Assembly: GCA_030323885.1 (NCBI GenBank)
Contig: CM059198.1
Location: 7,958,086 to 8,022,085 of the forward strand
DNA length: 64,000 nt
Reading direction: 5' to 3'
Source: Branchipolynoe longqiensis
Taxonomy: Eukaryota; Annelida; Polychaeta; Phyllodocida; Polynoidae
The position numbers were made by a program, and so were the translations under genes. The notes under the pieces are model-generated. The model saw only the letters and a program-made list of their open reading frames with translations. It had not been told where the DNA came from and did no database searches. Numbering within the stretch: the stretch's first letter is position 1; the number at the start of each line of letters is the position of its first letter. Positions 10,507-19,670 of the stretch are shown one piece after another.

Positions 10507-10687
10507 TGTCGTGGGGGTGATGAAAATGGGAAATATTGCACCGAGAGCGGGACTCAAACCCACATCTCTTTGCATTCCGTGTCAGTGTGCTAACCATTAC
10601 ACCACCTAGGGTCCCTGCTATCACCACACTACCCACGCCTACCTGTCTATGTGCTTACTTGCCTGAAAGTCAGTTCAGACTACTACA
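10507..10687 (-). mobile_element. Solo LTR of the TRIM family
   Basis: A single 181-bp LTR unit (minus strand starts TGTAGTAGTCTGAACTGACT and ends CCCCCACGACA), with its tRNA-like cassette. The left flank is TATA (10503-10506). The right TATA is interrupted by the MITE at 10691; removing that MITE with its ATAT duplication restores ACA|TATA|TG. An isolated unit with its own target duplication is what LTR-LTR recombination leaves. Confidence 0.85.
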
Positions 10688-10690
10688 TAT

Positions 10691-10944
10691 GAGCCTGTCT
10701 CAAAAGGTGATAACTCTTTTTTTGTTGTCCATTGTAAGGATTGACACAAAACAGCACAGAAACAGTTACACTGAAAACACAAGGACATTTGCTTCAAATC
10801 AATATGTATTCTATTGGGATCATGAAACACCATGTACAAAACAAATCAGTTTATCCTGAGCAAATGCATAAGCAGATAATATGTTAATCATTACAATGGA
10901 CAAAGTTTTGTCCCATATTGCTTAGCACCTTTTGAGACTGTCTC
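10691..10944. mobile_element. MITE-P copy (GAGCCTGTCTC termini)
   Basis: Ends GAGCCTGTCTCAAAAGGTG and, reversed, GAGACTGTCTCAAAAGGTG; ATAT on both sides (10687-10690, 10945-10948). The interior has AACAGCACAGAAACAGTTAC and TTTATCCTGAGCAAATGCAT, as in copies at 26930, 47681 and 58873. Confidence 0.88.
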
Positions 10945-10948
10945 ATAT

Positions 10949-11159
10949 ATGTTTGTTGGGTAGTTTGTTGCAACATGTAAAACTAGTGTAATTCCCTCAC
11001 AGTTACAGGCAGTCTTTGGCTAATGGCATGTCATGTCTTAGTGCATACATAGCACATGGTACCATGCCAATAGTCACACCGTTATTATGATTTTATGGAT
11101 TATACATTCGCGGAACATAGTAAAAGCCATATATTACCTACTATTTATGTGAGATGGTG
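10949..11159. other. Unassigned sequence
   Basis: No repeat partner, reading frame or RNA motif recognised here. Confidence 0.5.
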
Positions 11160-11695
11160 CCACACGGTCAGGCTCCCGGTGTAAAGATTTCAAATTCCCC
11201 CCTGATTCAAGTTCCCCCCTGGAACTTGAAAACATTTTCAAATTCATCCCAGGGGAATTTGAAAACATTTTCAAGTTCCCTCCCTCGTTTTAACTTTCCC
11301 TCCCCCCATTTTTGGGGAATTTTCTTAATTTTTGTTATTTGTTGTTATTTTTCATGACAAATATAATAATACACAAAGAATAGCATAATAGAAATTATTA
11401 CTAGTACAATAAAACATAGTTCACCCCAAATGACACAAAAGTCTCCAAGATGGCTAAGAAAACAAATAGTATATGTCTGAATTTTAAAACGTTTTTTAAA
11501 GTTGTTTAAGCAATTTTAAATTCCCGGAGGGGGGAATTTGAAAATAGGGGGAGGAATCCGAAAATTGTTTTTAATTTACCCCCCGGGAATCTGAAAAAGT
11601 GCAGGGAAATTAAAACCGTTTTCAGATTCCCCCAGGGGAACTTGAAAAGGAGGGAAATTGAAATCATTACACCGGCGGTCCCGCGCAATGTAACC
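11160..11695. mobile_element. TIR element with CCCC/AAATTC interior
   Basis: Left CTCCCGGTGTAAAGATTTCA and right (reversed) CGCCGGTGTAATGATTTCAA are inverted ends. Next to them lie repeated AATTCCCCCCTG, GGGGAATTTGAAAA and ACATTTTCAAGTTCC words that mirror each other across the AT-rich centre. Non-coding. Confidence 0.75.
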
Positions 11696-11769
11696 TTCGA
11701 CCCTAGAGGTTTTCTGCATTTAACCACCATATTTATTGGCATAATACCGGATGTGTGGAAGGCCGGGAA

Positions 11770-11979
11770 GTTGAATCCAGTCAAGTCAAAACCAATGACT
11801 TACTGACTTACAAAATTGATATTTGTCGCTACCTAGCCTGGCGCGTGTCCTTAGTAGGATAGGGTAAAAACTAGTTAACTCAGTATCGGAATAATATTAC
11901 TGAGTGGAAAATCAGATCATGGTGCCGGCAGCCTGGTCTCCCAGTGGTGCAGCGGTATAATGTCACCATGACTGCATAC
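11770..11979 (+). mobile_element. SINE-A, 5' part, split by TRIM insertion
   Basis: GAATCCAGTCAAGTCAAAAC, TCGCTACCTAGCCTGGCGC, TACTGAGTGGAAAATC and GTATAATGTCACCATGACTG, ending at the TRIM's ATAC duplication. The SINE resumes at 12487. Confidence 0.82.
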
Positions 11980-12482
11980 TGTCGTGGGGGTGATGAAAAT
12001 GGGAAATACTGCGCCTAGAGCGGGACTCGAACCCACATCTCTTTGCATTCCGGGCCAGTGTGCTAACCATTACACCACCTAGGCTCCCTGATATCAACAC
12101 ACTCCCCACGCCTACCTGTCTATGTGGTTACTTGCCTGAGAGGTCAGTGCAGACCACTACACTCGTCCCCCTGGAATTGTAAGTCTTGTAATGCTTACAA
12201 TTACATACATACAGGCAATGCACTTACACATACATACACCGGGTAGGTTCAACAACCATACAGCGCAAAGCTTGTACAGGATCCTGATCACGGCAACCAG
12301 TGTCGTGGGGGTGATGAAAATGGGAAATACTGCACCTAGAGCGGGACCCGAACCCACATCCCCTTGCACCCCGGGCCAGTGTGCTAACCATTACACCACC
12401 TAGGCTCCCGGATATCAACACACTCCCCACGCCTACCTATCTATGTGGTTACTTGCCTGAGAGGTCAATGCAGACCACTACA
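11980..12482 (-). mobile_element. TRIM, complete, with tRNA-like LTRs
   Basis: 503 bp, flanked by ATAC on both sides (11976-11979, 12483-12486). The two LTRs (11980-12161, 12301-12482) are each 182 bp, start TG and end CA when read on the minus strand. Internal region 12162-12300: the primer-binding site TGGTTGCCGTGATCAGG lies one base inside the 5' LTR (minus-strand end at 12299), and the purine tract CCAGGGGGACGAG abuts the 3' LTR. Each LTR holds a tRNA-like cassette with box A (TGGTGTAATGG) and box B (GGTTCGAGTCC or close). It sits inside a SINE-A copy. Confidence 0.9.
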
Positions 12483-12486
12483 ATAC

Positions 12487-12560
12487 TATCAAATGTTGGT
12501 ACCTGTCATTATATGACTGTAAATGTTGCTAGGATGTAAAACTTAAACAAGCACATTTTT
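12487..12560 (+). mobile_element. SINE-A, 3' part, after TRIM insertion
   Basis: GTTGGTACCTGTCATTATAT, then ATGTTGCTAGGATGTAAAAC, the SINE-A 3' end, in register with 11979. Confidence 0.75.
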
Positions 12561-12732
12561 GTTATAACTGATTTTTTTGTATCGCTGTGCATACATATGC
12601 GTGTGTGTAGTGTCAGCTGGTGCCCAGTGGGGCGTGACCGATAAGCACACACATGGCGCCATGAGGCGATAAGCCAGGGTAGTTCATGCATAGTCCACTA
12701 TGCCAGGTTGTACAGTAGGAGGAATGACAATA

Positions 12733-12974
12733 TGAAGAGTTCACGCACAAATCCATATAGACGCCAATCCAACAATGTGGTTTAAATACCAGATGTTTAC
12801 CTGAACATGAATTCAATTCTCACTAATTCCACTTTTCATATAATCACATGCTCATGGAGCACTGAACAAAATGGAAGGAGTCTAACAAAATTAAATTGTT
12901 GATGGTTTGATTCCAATGTTTATCTCCATTTTTGGGTTGACTTTTACATGGTTTTGTGCCCTGAACTCTTCATA
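12733..12974. mobile_element. TA-flanked MITE (TGAAGAGTTCAGGCRC termini)
   Basis: Left TGAAGAGTTCACGCACAAAT, right (reversed) TGAAGAGTTCAGGGCACAAA, with TA at both edges. The interior has ATTCTCACTAATTCCACTTT and TAATCACATGCTCATGGAGC, matching the copies at 39139, 41519 and 56369. A TA target fits Tc1/mariner-like elements. Confidence 0.85.
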
Positions 12975-13194
12975 TAACGACAACAATAAGGTGTATCATA
13001 TATATTGTTTACCATTTTATCTAAGTCCACACTGGCTTCATCTAAGATTGTAAACATAGAACACAATCTGGAACCAAAAAAAAAGAGGAGCTTGCAAACA
13101 AGGTGCGGGGGATATGACATTATAAGTAGTTTTAAATTGCATTGCTAGGAACTGAACATTCTAAGCGGATTTAATGTCTTATAAGTCACTCTGA
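12975..13194. other. Unassigned sequence
   Basis: AT-rich, with an A9 run. No feature recognised. Confidence 0.5.
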
Positions 13195-13557
13195 ATTAAA
13201 GCTGCATAATCCGATGAAGTGTACACCTTTCAAAGCCGAAGCACTCACCTTGAGTTGATTCTACATATCTAACTTAGATAGTGATGCACTTATTAACCAT
13301 GTTGTTGCCGCATAGAAGGAAATAATCGTGAGTCAATTTAATAAAACCTCAAACTGAATAAGCCTGTGGTGTGTGGGTTTAGGCATGCATACCAACATTT
13401 AATTTGGGATGTTTGCACTTCAAATATTTATCTCAGAACTTAGCCACTTAAAATAAAAGTTACTTCAAGCTAAAGTAAGGTAGATTATGAAAATCAATTT
13501 AAAATATTTATCTCAGAAAATTACAGAAACTCAAAACATTTGGACCATGCAACTTTA
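13195..13557. mobile_element. MITE-3 copy
   Basis: Ends AAAGCTGCATAATCCGATGA and CATGCAACTTTAA. The interior carries TGATTCTACATATCTAACTT and the uninterrupted sequence that is the empty site for the nested insertion at 26930. Confidence 0.82.
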
Positions 13558-13569
13558 AGTAGTGCACAT

Positions 13570-13835
13570 AACTGAGGAGCATTCCGTTCCAACCAGCGGT
13601 CCACAAGTGGTTCATCAAAGGATGTGGTATGTGCTGTCCTCTCGGTCGAAAAATGCATATAAAAGACCCCTTGCTGCTTATCGGAAAGAGTAGCCTATGT
13701 GACAGCGGCGGGTTTCCTCCAAAGAAATCTGTCGGAATAACCATAAGTTTGATGTTGAACAGCGGATGATAAAAATCAATGTGCTCTAGAGGCGTTATTA
13801 AATAAAACAGACTTTCTTGAAGTTGGTTATAAGGC
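13570..13835 (-). mobile_element. Repeat family C copy
   Basis: Reverse complement of the family at 19403 and 29271: TATAAAAGACCCCTTGCTGC, TTTCCTCCAAAGAAAT, GTGCTCTAGAGGCGTTATTA, and a distal CCAACCAGCGGTCCACAAGT. Confidence 0.8.
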
Positions 13836-13984
13836 ACCGCCACTGCAAAACATTCTGGGTGTCTGGTGACCCAACGGCAGACTGAGCTCAAGATTTCCAT
13901 CATTTCAGATAATTAACCTACTCACACACTAAACTGTAATCCGTTACTAAATGTCTGTCTATGCTAAATGGTTCATTGTCAGTT

Positions 13985-14300
13985 GAGTTTCACCGAATGG
14001 GATGACCTACTGAATTGAGCCTCCGTCCTCTGTTTTGGTAGATCGTGGGATTCGAGCCCACGGGTTCGACCCTTGGTCGAGGCAAACCGATGGACTTACA
14101 AATTTATACTTGTTGCTTCCTAGCCTGACACTAGGCATGATTAGGAGAGGGCAAGGACTGGTTGGCTCAGTGTCAGGATAATGTAACTGAGTGGGATATC
14201 AGGTCATGGTGCTGGCATTCTGGTTTCCCAGTGGGGCAGAACTATAAAGTCACCATGAGTGCGCACTGTTACAAGTCAGTACCCATCCTAAAATGTGTGG
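13985..14300 (+). mobile_element. SINE-A copy with tRNA-like head
   Basis: The head (GATCGTGGGATTCGAGCCCA plus GGTTCGACCCTTGG) is followed by TTGCTTCCTAGCCTGACACT, TGTCAGGATAATGTAACTGA and CCCAGTGGGGCAGAACTATA. Confidence 0.8.
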
Positions 14301-14332
14301 GTTATTGGGTAATGGTTCTGGTGGAATGGCAT

Positions 14333-14545
14333 TCCAATTGTGAAGCACTATCAATCCATCTTTATTGTAAACTGTACAGTATCACAAGTGGACATGCGTC
14401 TTGGGATGACCCTCATATACGGAAGTAATACCCCAATCATTCCAATGGGGAGCTTTCATGAGCCAGTTCTTTCGCTATTCACTTGGTGGCAGCACGCATT
14501 CCCGGTTCAAGTTGGCCATCGTGGTTGGATAGAAGCATGTAGGTG
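14333..14545. repeat. Left flank of the inverted minisatellite, with direct-repeat partner at 15574
   Basis: ATTGTGAAGCACTATCAA and ACAAGTGGACATGCGTCTTG match 15574-15652 in the same orientation. TGGTTGGATAGAAGCA (14523-14538) is the inverse of TGCTTCTATCCAACCA near 15490-15505. Confidence 0.75.
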
Positions 14546-15260
14546 AGAGTGTATGTTTGTGGTGTAGGTGTGTGGTGGGGGTTTAGGGATGTGGTGGGTG
14601 TGGTAACATTACAGTGGGGGTGTAGGTATGTGTGTGGTGGGGTGTAGGTGTGTGTTGGGTGTGTGGTGAGGGTTTAGGGGTGTGTAGGATTGTGCAGGTG
14701 TGTGGTGAGGGTTTAGGGATGTGGTGGGGGTGTAGGTGTGTGGTGTGTGTGTGTGGTTGGGGTGTAGGTGTGTGTTGGGTGTGTGGTGAGGGTTTAGGGG
14801 TGTGGAGGGGGTGTAGGTGTGTGGTGGGGGTTTAGTGATGTGGTGTGTGGGTGTGGTCGGGGTGTAGGTGTGTGGTGAGGGTTATCGGTGTGGCGGGGGT
14901 GTACGTGTGTGGGGATGGCTTAGTGGTGTGGTGGGGGTGTAGGTGTGTGGGGGGGGGGGTGTAGTTGTGTGGTGAGGGTGTAGGTGTGTGGTGAGGGTTT
15001 ATGGATGTGGTGGTGGTGTAGGTGTGTGGTGAGGGTTTAGCTGTGTGGTATGTGTTTGGTGGTGTATGTGTCTGGTGGGGTTTGGTGGGGTGTAAGTGTG
15101 TGGTTTAGGTGCAGGTGTGTGTGGTGAGGGTGTATGTGTGTGGTGGGGGTGTATGTGTGTGGTGGGGGTATAGGTGTGTGTAATGTGGTGTGTCATGGGG
15201 GTTTAGGGCTGTGACTGGGGTGTAGGTGTCTGGTGGGGGTTTAGGGATGCTAAAGATTGT
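14545..15260. repeat. GT-rich minisatellite, left arm
   Basis: Units of roughly 35-40 bp built from GGGTGTAGGTGTGTGGTG and AGGGTTTAGGGATGTGGTG. Its reverse complement forms the right arm from 15285. Confidence 0.9.
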
Positions 15261-15284
15261 GAGGTGCCACTCTGCAAGTGCAAG

Positions 15285-15470
15285 ACACACCTACACCTCC
15301 AACACAAACCACCTACACCCCATGTCATCAACCCCACCACACACACCTACAACCCCACCACACACACCTACACCCCCACCACATCCCTAAGCCCCTACCA
15401 CATCCCTAAGCCCCCACCACACACCCCTAAATCCCTATGCACCCCCACCGCACACACCCAAATCCTCACA
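15285..15470. repeat. CA-rich minisatellite, right (inverted) arm
   Basis: CACACACCTACACCCCCACC and CATCCCTAAGCCCCCACCAC are the inverse of the left-arm units. The switch occurs across about 25 bp of non-repeat sequence (GATTGTGAGGTGCCACTCTG). Confidence 0.88.
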
Positions 15471-15790
15471 CTTGATAGTAGAAGGAACTGCTTCTATCCA
15501 ACCAAAGCATTACAAGGACCGGCCGGCTTGGTGCCTCATCTGACGAGAGACTCATGCAAACTGAAAGGTCCCATTGTGAAGCACTATCAAACCTCCATTA
15601 AGCTAAGCTATGCAAAATCACAAATGGTCACCCGTCTTGGGTTGACCCTCACAAGTTGCAAGGAAGTGAGACCCGGAATCAATCAATGCAAGGAGCTCAA
15701 TCAGCTCTCCCTCACGCTGATTCTTTAAGCGGACACAAACACCCCCTAGTTATTTCTGGGTAAAGGCGAGATCTTTTCCTTTTTTACTTT
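15471..15790. other. Right flank of inverted minisatellite
   Basis: Contains the inverted TGCTTCTATCCAACC copy and the direct repeat of the left flank (15574-15652). No gene seen. Confidence 0.6.
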
Positions 15791-15829
15791 TGTCGACGAG
15801 GCTCCTGAATCTCTCTCGACCTCCCCGAC

Positions 15830-16000
15830 CCCAACATACCCCCACCCCAACACACTCCCACCCCAACACACTCCCACCCCAACACCCCCCTACCCCAACA
15901 CAGCCCCACCCCAAAACACTCCCACCCCAACACACCCCACCCCAACACACCCCCAACCCCAACACACCCCCACCCCAACACACCCCATCCGTACTCGCCC
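15830..16000. repeat. C-rich minisatellite, about 16-bp units
   Basis: CACACTCCCACCCCAA repeated with small length changes. Confidence 0.9.
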
Positions 16001-16039
16001 TCGGCCGGCAACCCCTCGCTTCCTTCCCCCCAATCACCG

Positions 16040-16400
16040 CTCAACGTCGCCGCCCCGCCGCCCCGCCGCCCCGCCGCCCCGCCGTCCCCGCCGTCCCCGC
16101 CGCCCCGCCGTCCCGCCGTCCCGCCGTCCCGCCGTCCCGCCGTCCCGCCGTCCCGCCGTCCCGCCGTCCCGCCGTCCCGCCGTCCCGCCGTCCCGCCGTC
16201 CCGCCGTCCCGCCGTCCCGCCGTCCCGCCGTCCCGCCGTCCCGCCGTCCCGCCGTCCCGCCGTCCCGCCGTCCCGCCGTCCCGCCGTCCCGCCGTCCCGC
16301 CGTCCCGCCGTCCCGCCGTCCCGCCGTCCCGCCGTCCCGCCGTCCCGCCGTCCCGCCGTCCCGCCGTCCCGCCGTCCCGCCGTTCCGCCGTCTGGCCGCC
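16040..16400. repeat. 8-bp minisatellite CCCGCCGT
   Basis: About 36 near-perfect copies between 16095 and 16385, framed by degenerate CCCGCCGC units. Because 8 is not a multiple of 3 and the unit makes no stop codon, the array is open in several frames on both strands, which explains the long Arg/Pro/Ser and Arg/Gly/Thr frames. Confidence 0.95.
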
Positions 16401-16860
16401 CCGCCGTTCTGCCGTCTGGGCTTCCTGATGCCCCACCGTCCCGCCGCCCCACCGTCTCGCCATCTCGCCGTCTCGCGGTCCCTACCGTCCCGCCGCCCCA
16501 CCGCTGTCCCGCACCCCGTTGATGCTCACCCCCCACGTAACCCCAGTAATGCCTCTGTCTCCCCGGCCTTGGGCTTTCCTCGCCCCTCCTGCCGGTTCTG
16601 CTCCCCCCACCCCTTCCCCCTGACCCACCTCCTGCCCTCCGTCTGCCCCCCCATTTTCCGCACACCCTCTGCTACCCACCGCCACCCCACCCCATCCCGC
16701 TCACCGCGCCGCCCCCCGCCGGCCCCTTCCCCACACCGCTCCGCCCCTCCCCACACCATCACCACCATCATCACTTTCTTTCCCCACCACCGACCACAAC
16801 CTCCCTCATACCACCACCACAAACACCCCTCCCCATCCCCTCACTTTGCACCTCTCCAAT
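16400..16860. repeat. C-rich low-complexity tract
   Basis: Degenerate continuation (CCCACCGTCTCGCC) passing into CCCCTCCCC/ACCACCACC sequence. Frames here are compositional. Confidence 0.75.
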
Positions 16861-16895
16861 ACCCAGCGTCTTCAGATTCAGATCCAGCCTGTGTC

Positions 16896-16909
16896 CCACC
16901 AGGGGGCGT
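16896..16909 (+). promoter_or_regulatory. CTCF-like motif, forward
   Basis: CCACCAGGGGGCGT fits the bilaterian CTCF core (CCASYAGRKGGCRS) at 13 of 14 positions. It lies in single-copy sequence 44 bp from an opposed second motif. Confidence 0.5.
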
Positions 16910-16952
16910 ACACGACCGTGACCGTGTCGTCACCGTGCTCCACCGCCCCTGG

Positions 16953-16966
16953 GTGCCCCCTAGCGG
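16953..16966 (-). promoter_or_regulatory. CTCF-like motif, reverse
   Basis: The minus strand reads CCGCTAGGGGGCAC, 13 of 14 to the CTCF core. With 16896 it makes a convergent pair. Confidence 0.5.
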
Positions 16967-17039
16967 CGATCAATGACACCTCCCCACAGAAGCTGCCGTC
17001 ACTGATCAGGCGAATGACGTAACACCCAGCAACTGGGGA

Positions 17040-17225
17040 GGAGGAGGGGGGCGGGGTAGGATGGTGGGAGAAGCATCTGGTGGCGGAAGGATTCCCTCCA
17101 CTCCCCCATCTTAGGCAGTGCTTAGGTGAACCCGTCAACTCCGCGATGGGGAATATAGTCCTGTGGCAGGAATCCATTGGAAATAACACTGCTCTCTCCC
17201 CTAGTCGAATCACCAGACGTAGTGG
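17040..17225. repeat. Direct repeat, copy 1 of 2
   Basis: GGTGGCGGAAGGATT, AGTGCTTAGGTGAAC, CAGGAATCCATTGGAAATAA and CTCTCTCCCCTAGT recur in the same order at 17785-17960. Confidence 0.85.
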
Positions 17226-17234
17226 CCGAATCGA

Positions 17235-17325
17235 TTGGTTGGTTTGTTGTTGGAGTCTTATGTCCTGGCAACATCTAAGGTCATATCAAGACGGGTACCA
17301 ACTTGCCCTGGTGCTTCCTACATGG
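17235..17325 (-). mobile_element. SINE-A fragment (tail side)
   Basis: TGTCCTGGCAACATCTAAGG, TCATATCAAGACGGGTACCA. Confidence 0.8.
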
Positions 17326-17565
17326 GTTGTCAATGGGCGAGGTGGGCACAGCTGGGCAGGGGCTCCAGGTGGGCTCTGAAGTGGGCATGAGATGGGCCCC
17401 ACATGGGCTAGATTCCCAGCTTTATACAAGCAAATCATATTTTGTCTAAGATTTAGTGAACATATTCAATAACTTGGAGCCTGTGGCCAAATTTAGTATG
17501 GCCCCAGATGGGCTGCCCATGTGGGGCCCACCCAGGGCTCAGCTGGGAATGCTGGCTGGGCTCAC
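17325..17565. mobile_element. TGGGC-rich inverted-repeat segment inside SINE-A
   Basis: TGGGCCCCACATGGGC (about 17393) and its inverse GCCCATGTGGGGCCCA (about 17515) flank an AT-rich core. TGGGC words recur throughout. It looks like another short-motif MITE, but the ends were not defined. Confidence 0.5.
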
Positions 17566-17775
17566 ATCCCAATCAGTCACATTATCCTGATGGTGAGCCA
17601 AAGAGTCCTTGCCTTATCCTAATAATGCAGAGCGCCTGGCTAGGAAGTGACTAGTATCAAGTTAAGTCAATGCTTTGATTCAAGAAGGGTTCAAACCAAT
17701 GCGTTTGAATCCCATGATCTACTAAAATAGCAGACGGACGCTCAACTCATTCGGCCATCGCGTCTGGGGGTGGTG
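17565..17775 (-). mobile_element. SINE-A fragment (head side)
   Basis: CAATCAGTCACATTATCCTG, GCGCCTGGCTAGGAAGTGAC and the tRNA-like head remnant AATCCCATGATCTACTAAAA. Confidence 0.8.
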
Positions 17776-17784
17776 GGATGTGGG

Positions 17785-17960
17785 CGGAGGGGTGAGAGCT
17801 GAGTGGTAGGAGAAGGGTCGGGTGGCGGAAGGATTCACACCCTCCCCCTTTGGGGAGTGCTTAGGTCAACGCGACAACTCCACGATGGGGATAATAGTCA
17901 TGTGCAGGAATCCATTGGAAATAACAATACTCTCTCCCCTAGTGGCCCCACCGGGCGGGG
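17785..17960. repeat. Direct repeat, copy 2 of 2
   Basis: Partner of 17040-17225, about 745 bp downstream. Each copy leads into a tRNA-like SINE head (GCCGAATCG). Confidence 0.85.
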
Positions 17961-18275
17961 TAGCCGAATCGCTATCGGTAGAGCGCAGGCTTCTCGTACC
18001 GAAAGTTGCGAGTTCGAATCCCCAGCCGAATCAAAGCGATGACTTGGGACTTGTCGCTACGTAACCTGGCGCTCAGCATTAATAGGATAGGACAAGGACT
18101 GCTTAGTACAGGATTAGGATAATGTGACTGTGAGGGATATCTGGTCATGGTGCCAGCGGCCTAGTTTCCCAGTGGGGCAGCACTATAAAGTCGCCATAAG
18201 TGCGCACTGTCAGACGTCTGCCCCGGTGCTGATTTGACCTGAAATGTTGCTAGGACGTAAAACAACGACAAACAA
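17953..18275 (+). mobile_element. SINE-A, near full length
   Basis: tRNA-like head TAGCCGAATCGCTATCGGTA with box-B-like GCGAGTTCGAATCCCC, then the complete body and tail (ATGTTGCTAGGACGTAAAAC, AACGACAAACAAACGAAC). Not a functional tRNA gene. Confidence 0.88.
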
Positions 18276-18540
18276 ACGAACCCTAGCGGCATCAGCATCT
18301 CGTTCAGCATATTGAATCCAAATATTGGTGATTATTTTTGTCTCCCCTTTCTTGTTGTCTCGTATCTCACTGCGTGAGGGCGTGAATGGACGAGGAGCCG
18401 TAGGCGGTTTTGCAGAGCCCTTAAGAATTGAATGGGAAAATCCCAAACCTTTTGGTTCGCATTTAACAAAAAAAAACACAAAAAAAAACAATGACTGCAC
18501 AATATTGTTATCCCCTTGCTGAATGCTTCTATTATCGCCC
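18276..18540. other. Unassigned sequence with A-rich tract
   Basis: AAAAAAAACACAAAAAAAAA at about 18470. No gene seen. Confidence 0.45.
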
Positions 18541-18589
18541 ACACCCACTGACCATTCGCTGTCATTATGTTGCATTATCTCACATTATC

Positions 18590-18930
18590 TTGTATTATCT
18601 CACACTGTTGCCCCTATCTCTCCTTTCTCTCGCATTATCTCGCATTATCGCCCTATCTCTCCTTTCTCTCGTATTATCTTGCATTATCGCCCCTATCTCC
18701 CCTGTCACTCCCATTATTTTGCATTATCACCCTATCTCTCCTATCTCTCGCATTATCTCACATTATCGCCCCTATGTCTCCTTTCTCTCCCATTATTTCG
18801 CAGTATCACCCCTATCTCCCCTATCTCTCCTTTCTCTCCCATTATTTTGCATTATCACCTCTATCTCGCCTTTCTCTCGCATTATCTCACATTATCGCCC
18901 GTAGCTCTCCTTTTCGTAACTCAGCGAATA
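18590..18930. repeat. Pyrimidine minisatellite, about 39-bp units
   Basis: CGCATTATCTCGCATTATCG with CCCCTATCTCTCCTTTCTCT repeated about nine times. Confidence 0.9.
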
Positions 18931-19198
18931 TACAGCGTTCACTCTCCAGTCCTTTCCGTGACTCTCAAATATATGCAAGCAGATTGCAATCGTTGTTGGT
19001 GTGTTTATTTTAGCATTTTACATCGTTTGTTTTCTTTGTTTTGTTGTGGGGTGGTTTTTTGTTCACGAATTCAGATTAGCTGAGGGAACTGCATGACAGG
19101 TGACAATTCACTGCCTCCCCAGATTCTATCACCTTCTCTGTCCGATGGGACGGATTAGCCCAGCGACAGCGACAGCCGGATTTATGTCCACTGTATAC

Positions 19199-19402
19199 TC
19201 AGAGAGACGCAGCAGACGCTGTGGTCCAACCGATAGAGTGCAGGTCTACCATGCGGAAGGTCGGGAGTTCAATTCCCATTGAGTCAAGCCGATGACTTAC
19301 CAAATTGATACTTGCTGCTTCCTAGTCTGGCGCTCGGCAATAATAGGACAGGGCAACGGCCAGTTAGCTCAGTGCCAGGACAATGTGACTTGAGTGGGAT
19401 AT
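19199..19402 (+). mobile_element. SINE-A, 5' part, split by family C insertion
   Basis: tRNA-like head (TGGTCCAACCGATAGAGTGC, GGGAGTTCAATTCCC) and body up to TGAGTGGGATAT (19391-19402), where a family C copy has inserted. Confidence 0.88.
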
Positions 19403-19670
19403 CAAAATTATGGTTTCTTTTATTTAATGACGCCTCTAGAGCTTATTTGTTTTCATATCATCCGCAATTGGACATTAAAGATATGGTCATTCTGACATAT
19501 GTTGTTAGTGGAAACCCTCTGCCAACACATAGGGTACTCTTTCCGATAAGCATCAAGGGGTCTGTTATATGCACTTTCCCACAGACAGCACAGCACATAC
19601 AACAGCCTTTGATGAACCAGTTGTGGACCACTGGTTGGAACGGAAACTAACCCAAATTGCTTTTCATTGC
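19403..19670 (+). mobile_element. Repeat family C copy with 12-bp target duplication
   Basis: 268 bp with TCTTTTATTTAATGACGCCT, TATATGCACTTTCCCACAGA and GACCACTGGTTGGAACGG. It is bounded by TGAGTGGGATAT at 19391-19402 and 19671-19682. A 12-bp duplication points to LINE-type target-primed insertion. Confidence 0.88.

Noticed and set aside
14990..15245. Interstitial telomere repeat (GGGTTTAGGG)
   Set aside because: Isolated words inside a longer GT-rich unit; no TTAGGG tandem array.
15784..16665. 293-codon Arg/Gly/Thr frame and the opposing Pro/Ser/Arg frame
   Set aside because: Both come from an 8-bp unit with no stop codon; open on both strands.
17953..18025. tRNA gene candidates in SINE heads (also 19215, 21795, 49350)
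   Set aside because: They have A/B-box-like motifs but imperfect stems and run into SINE bodies; no functional tRNA.
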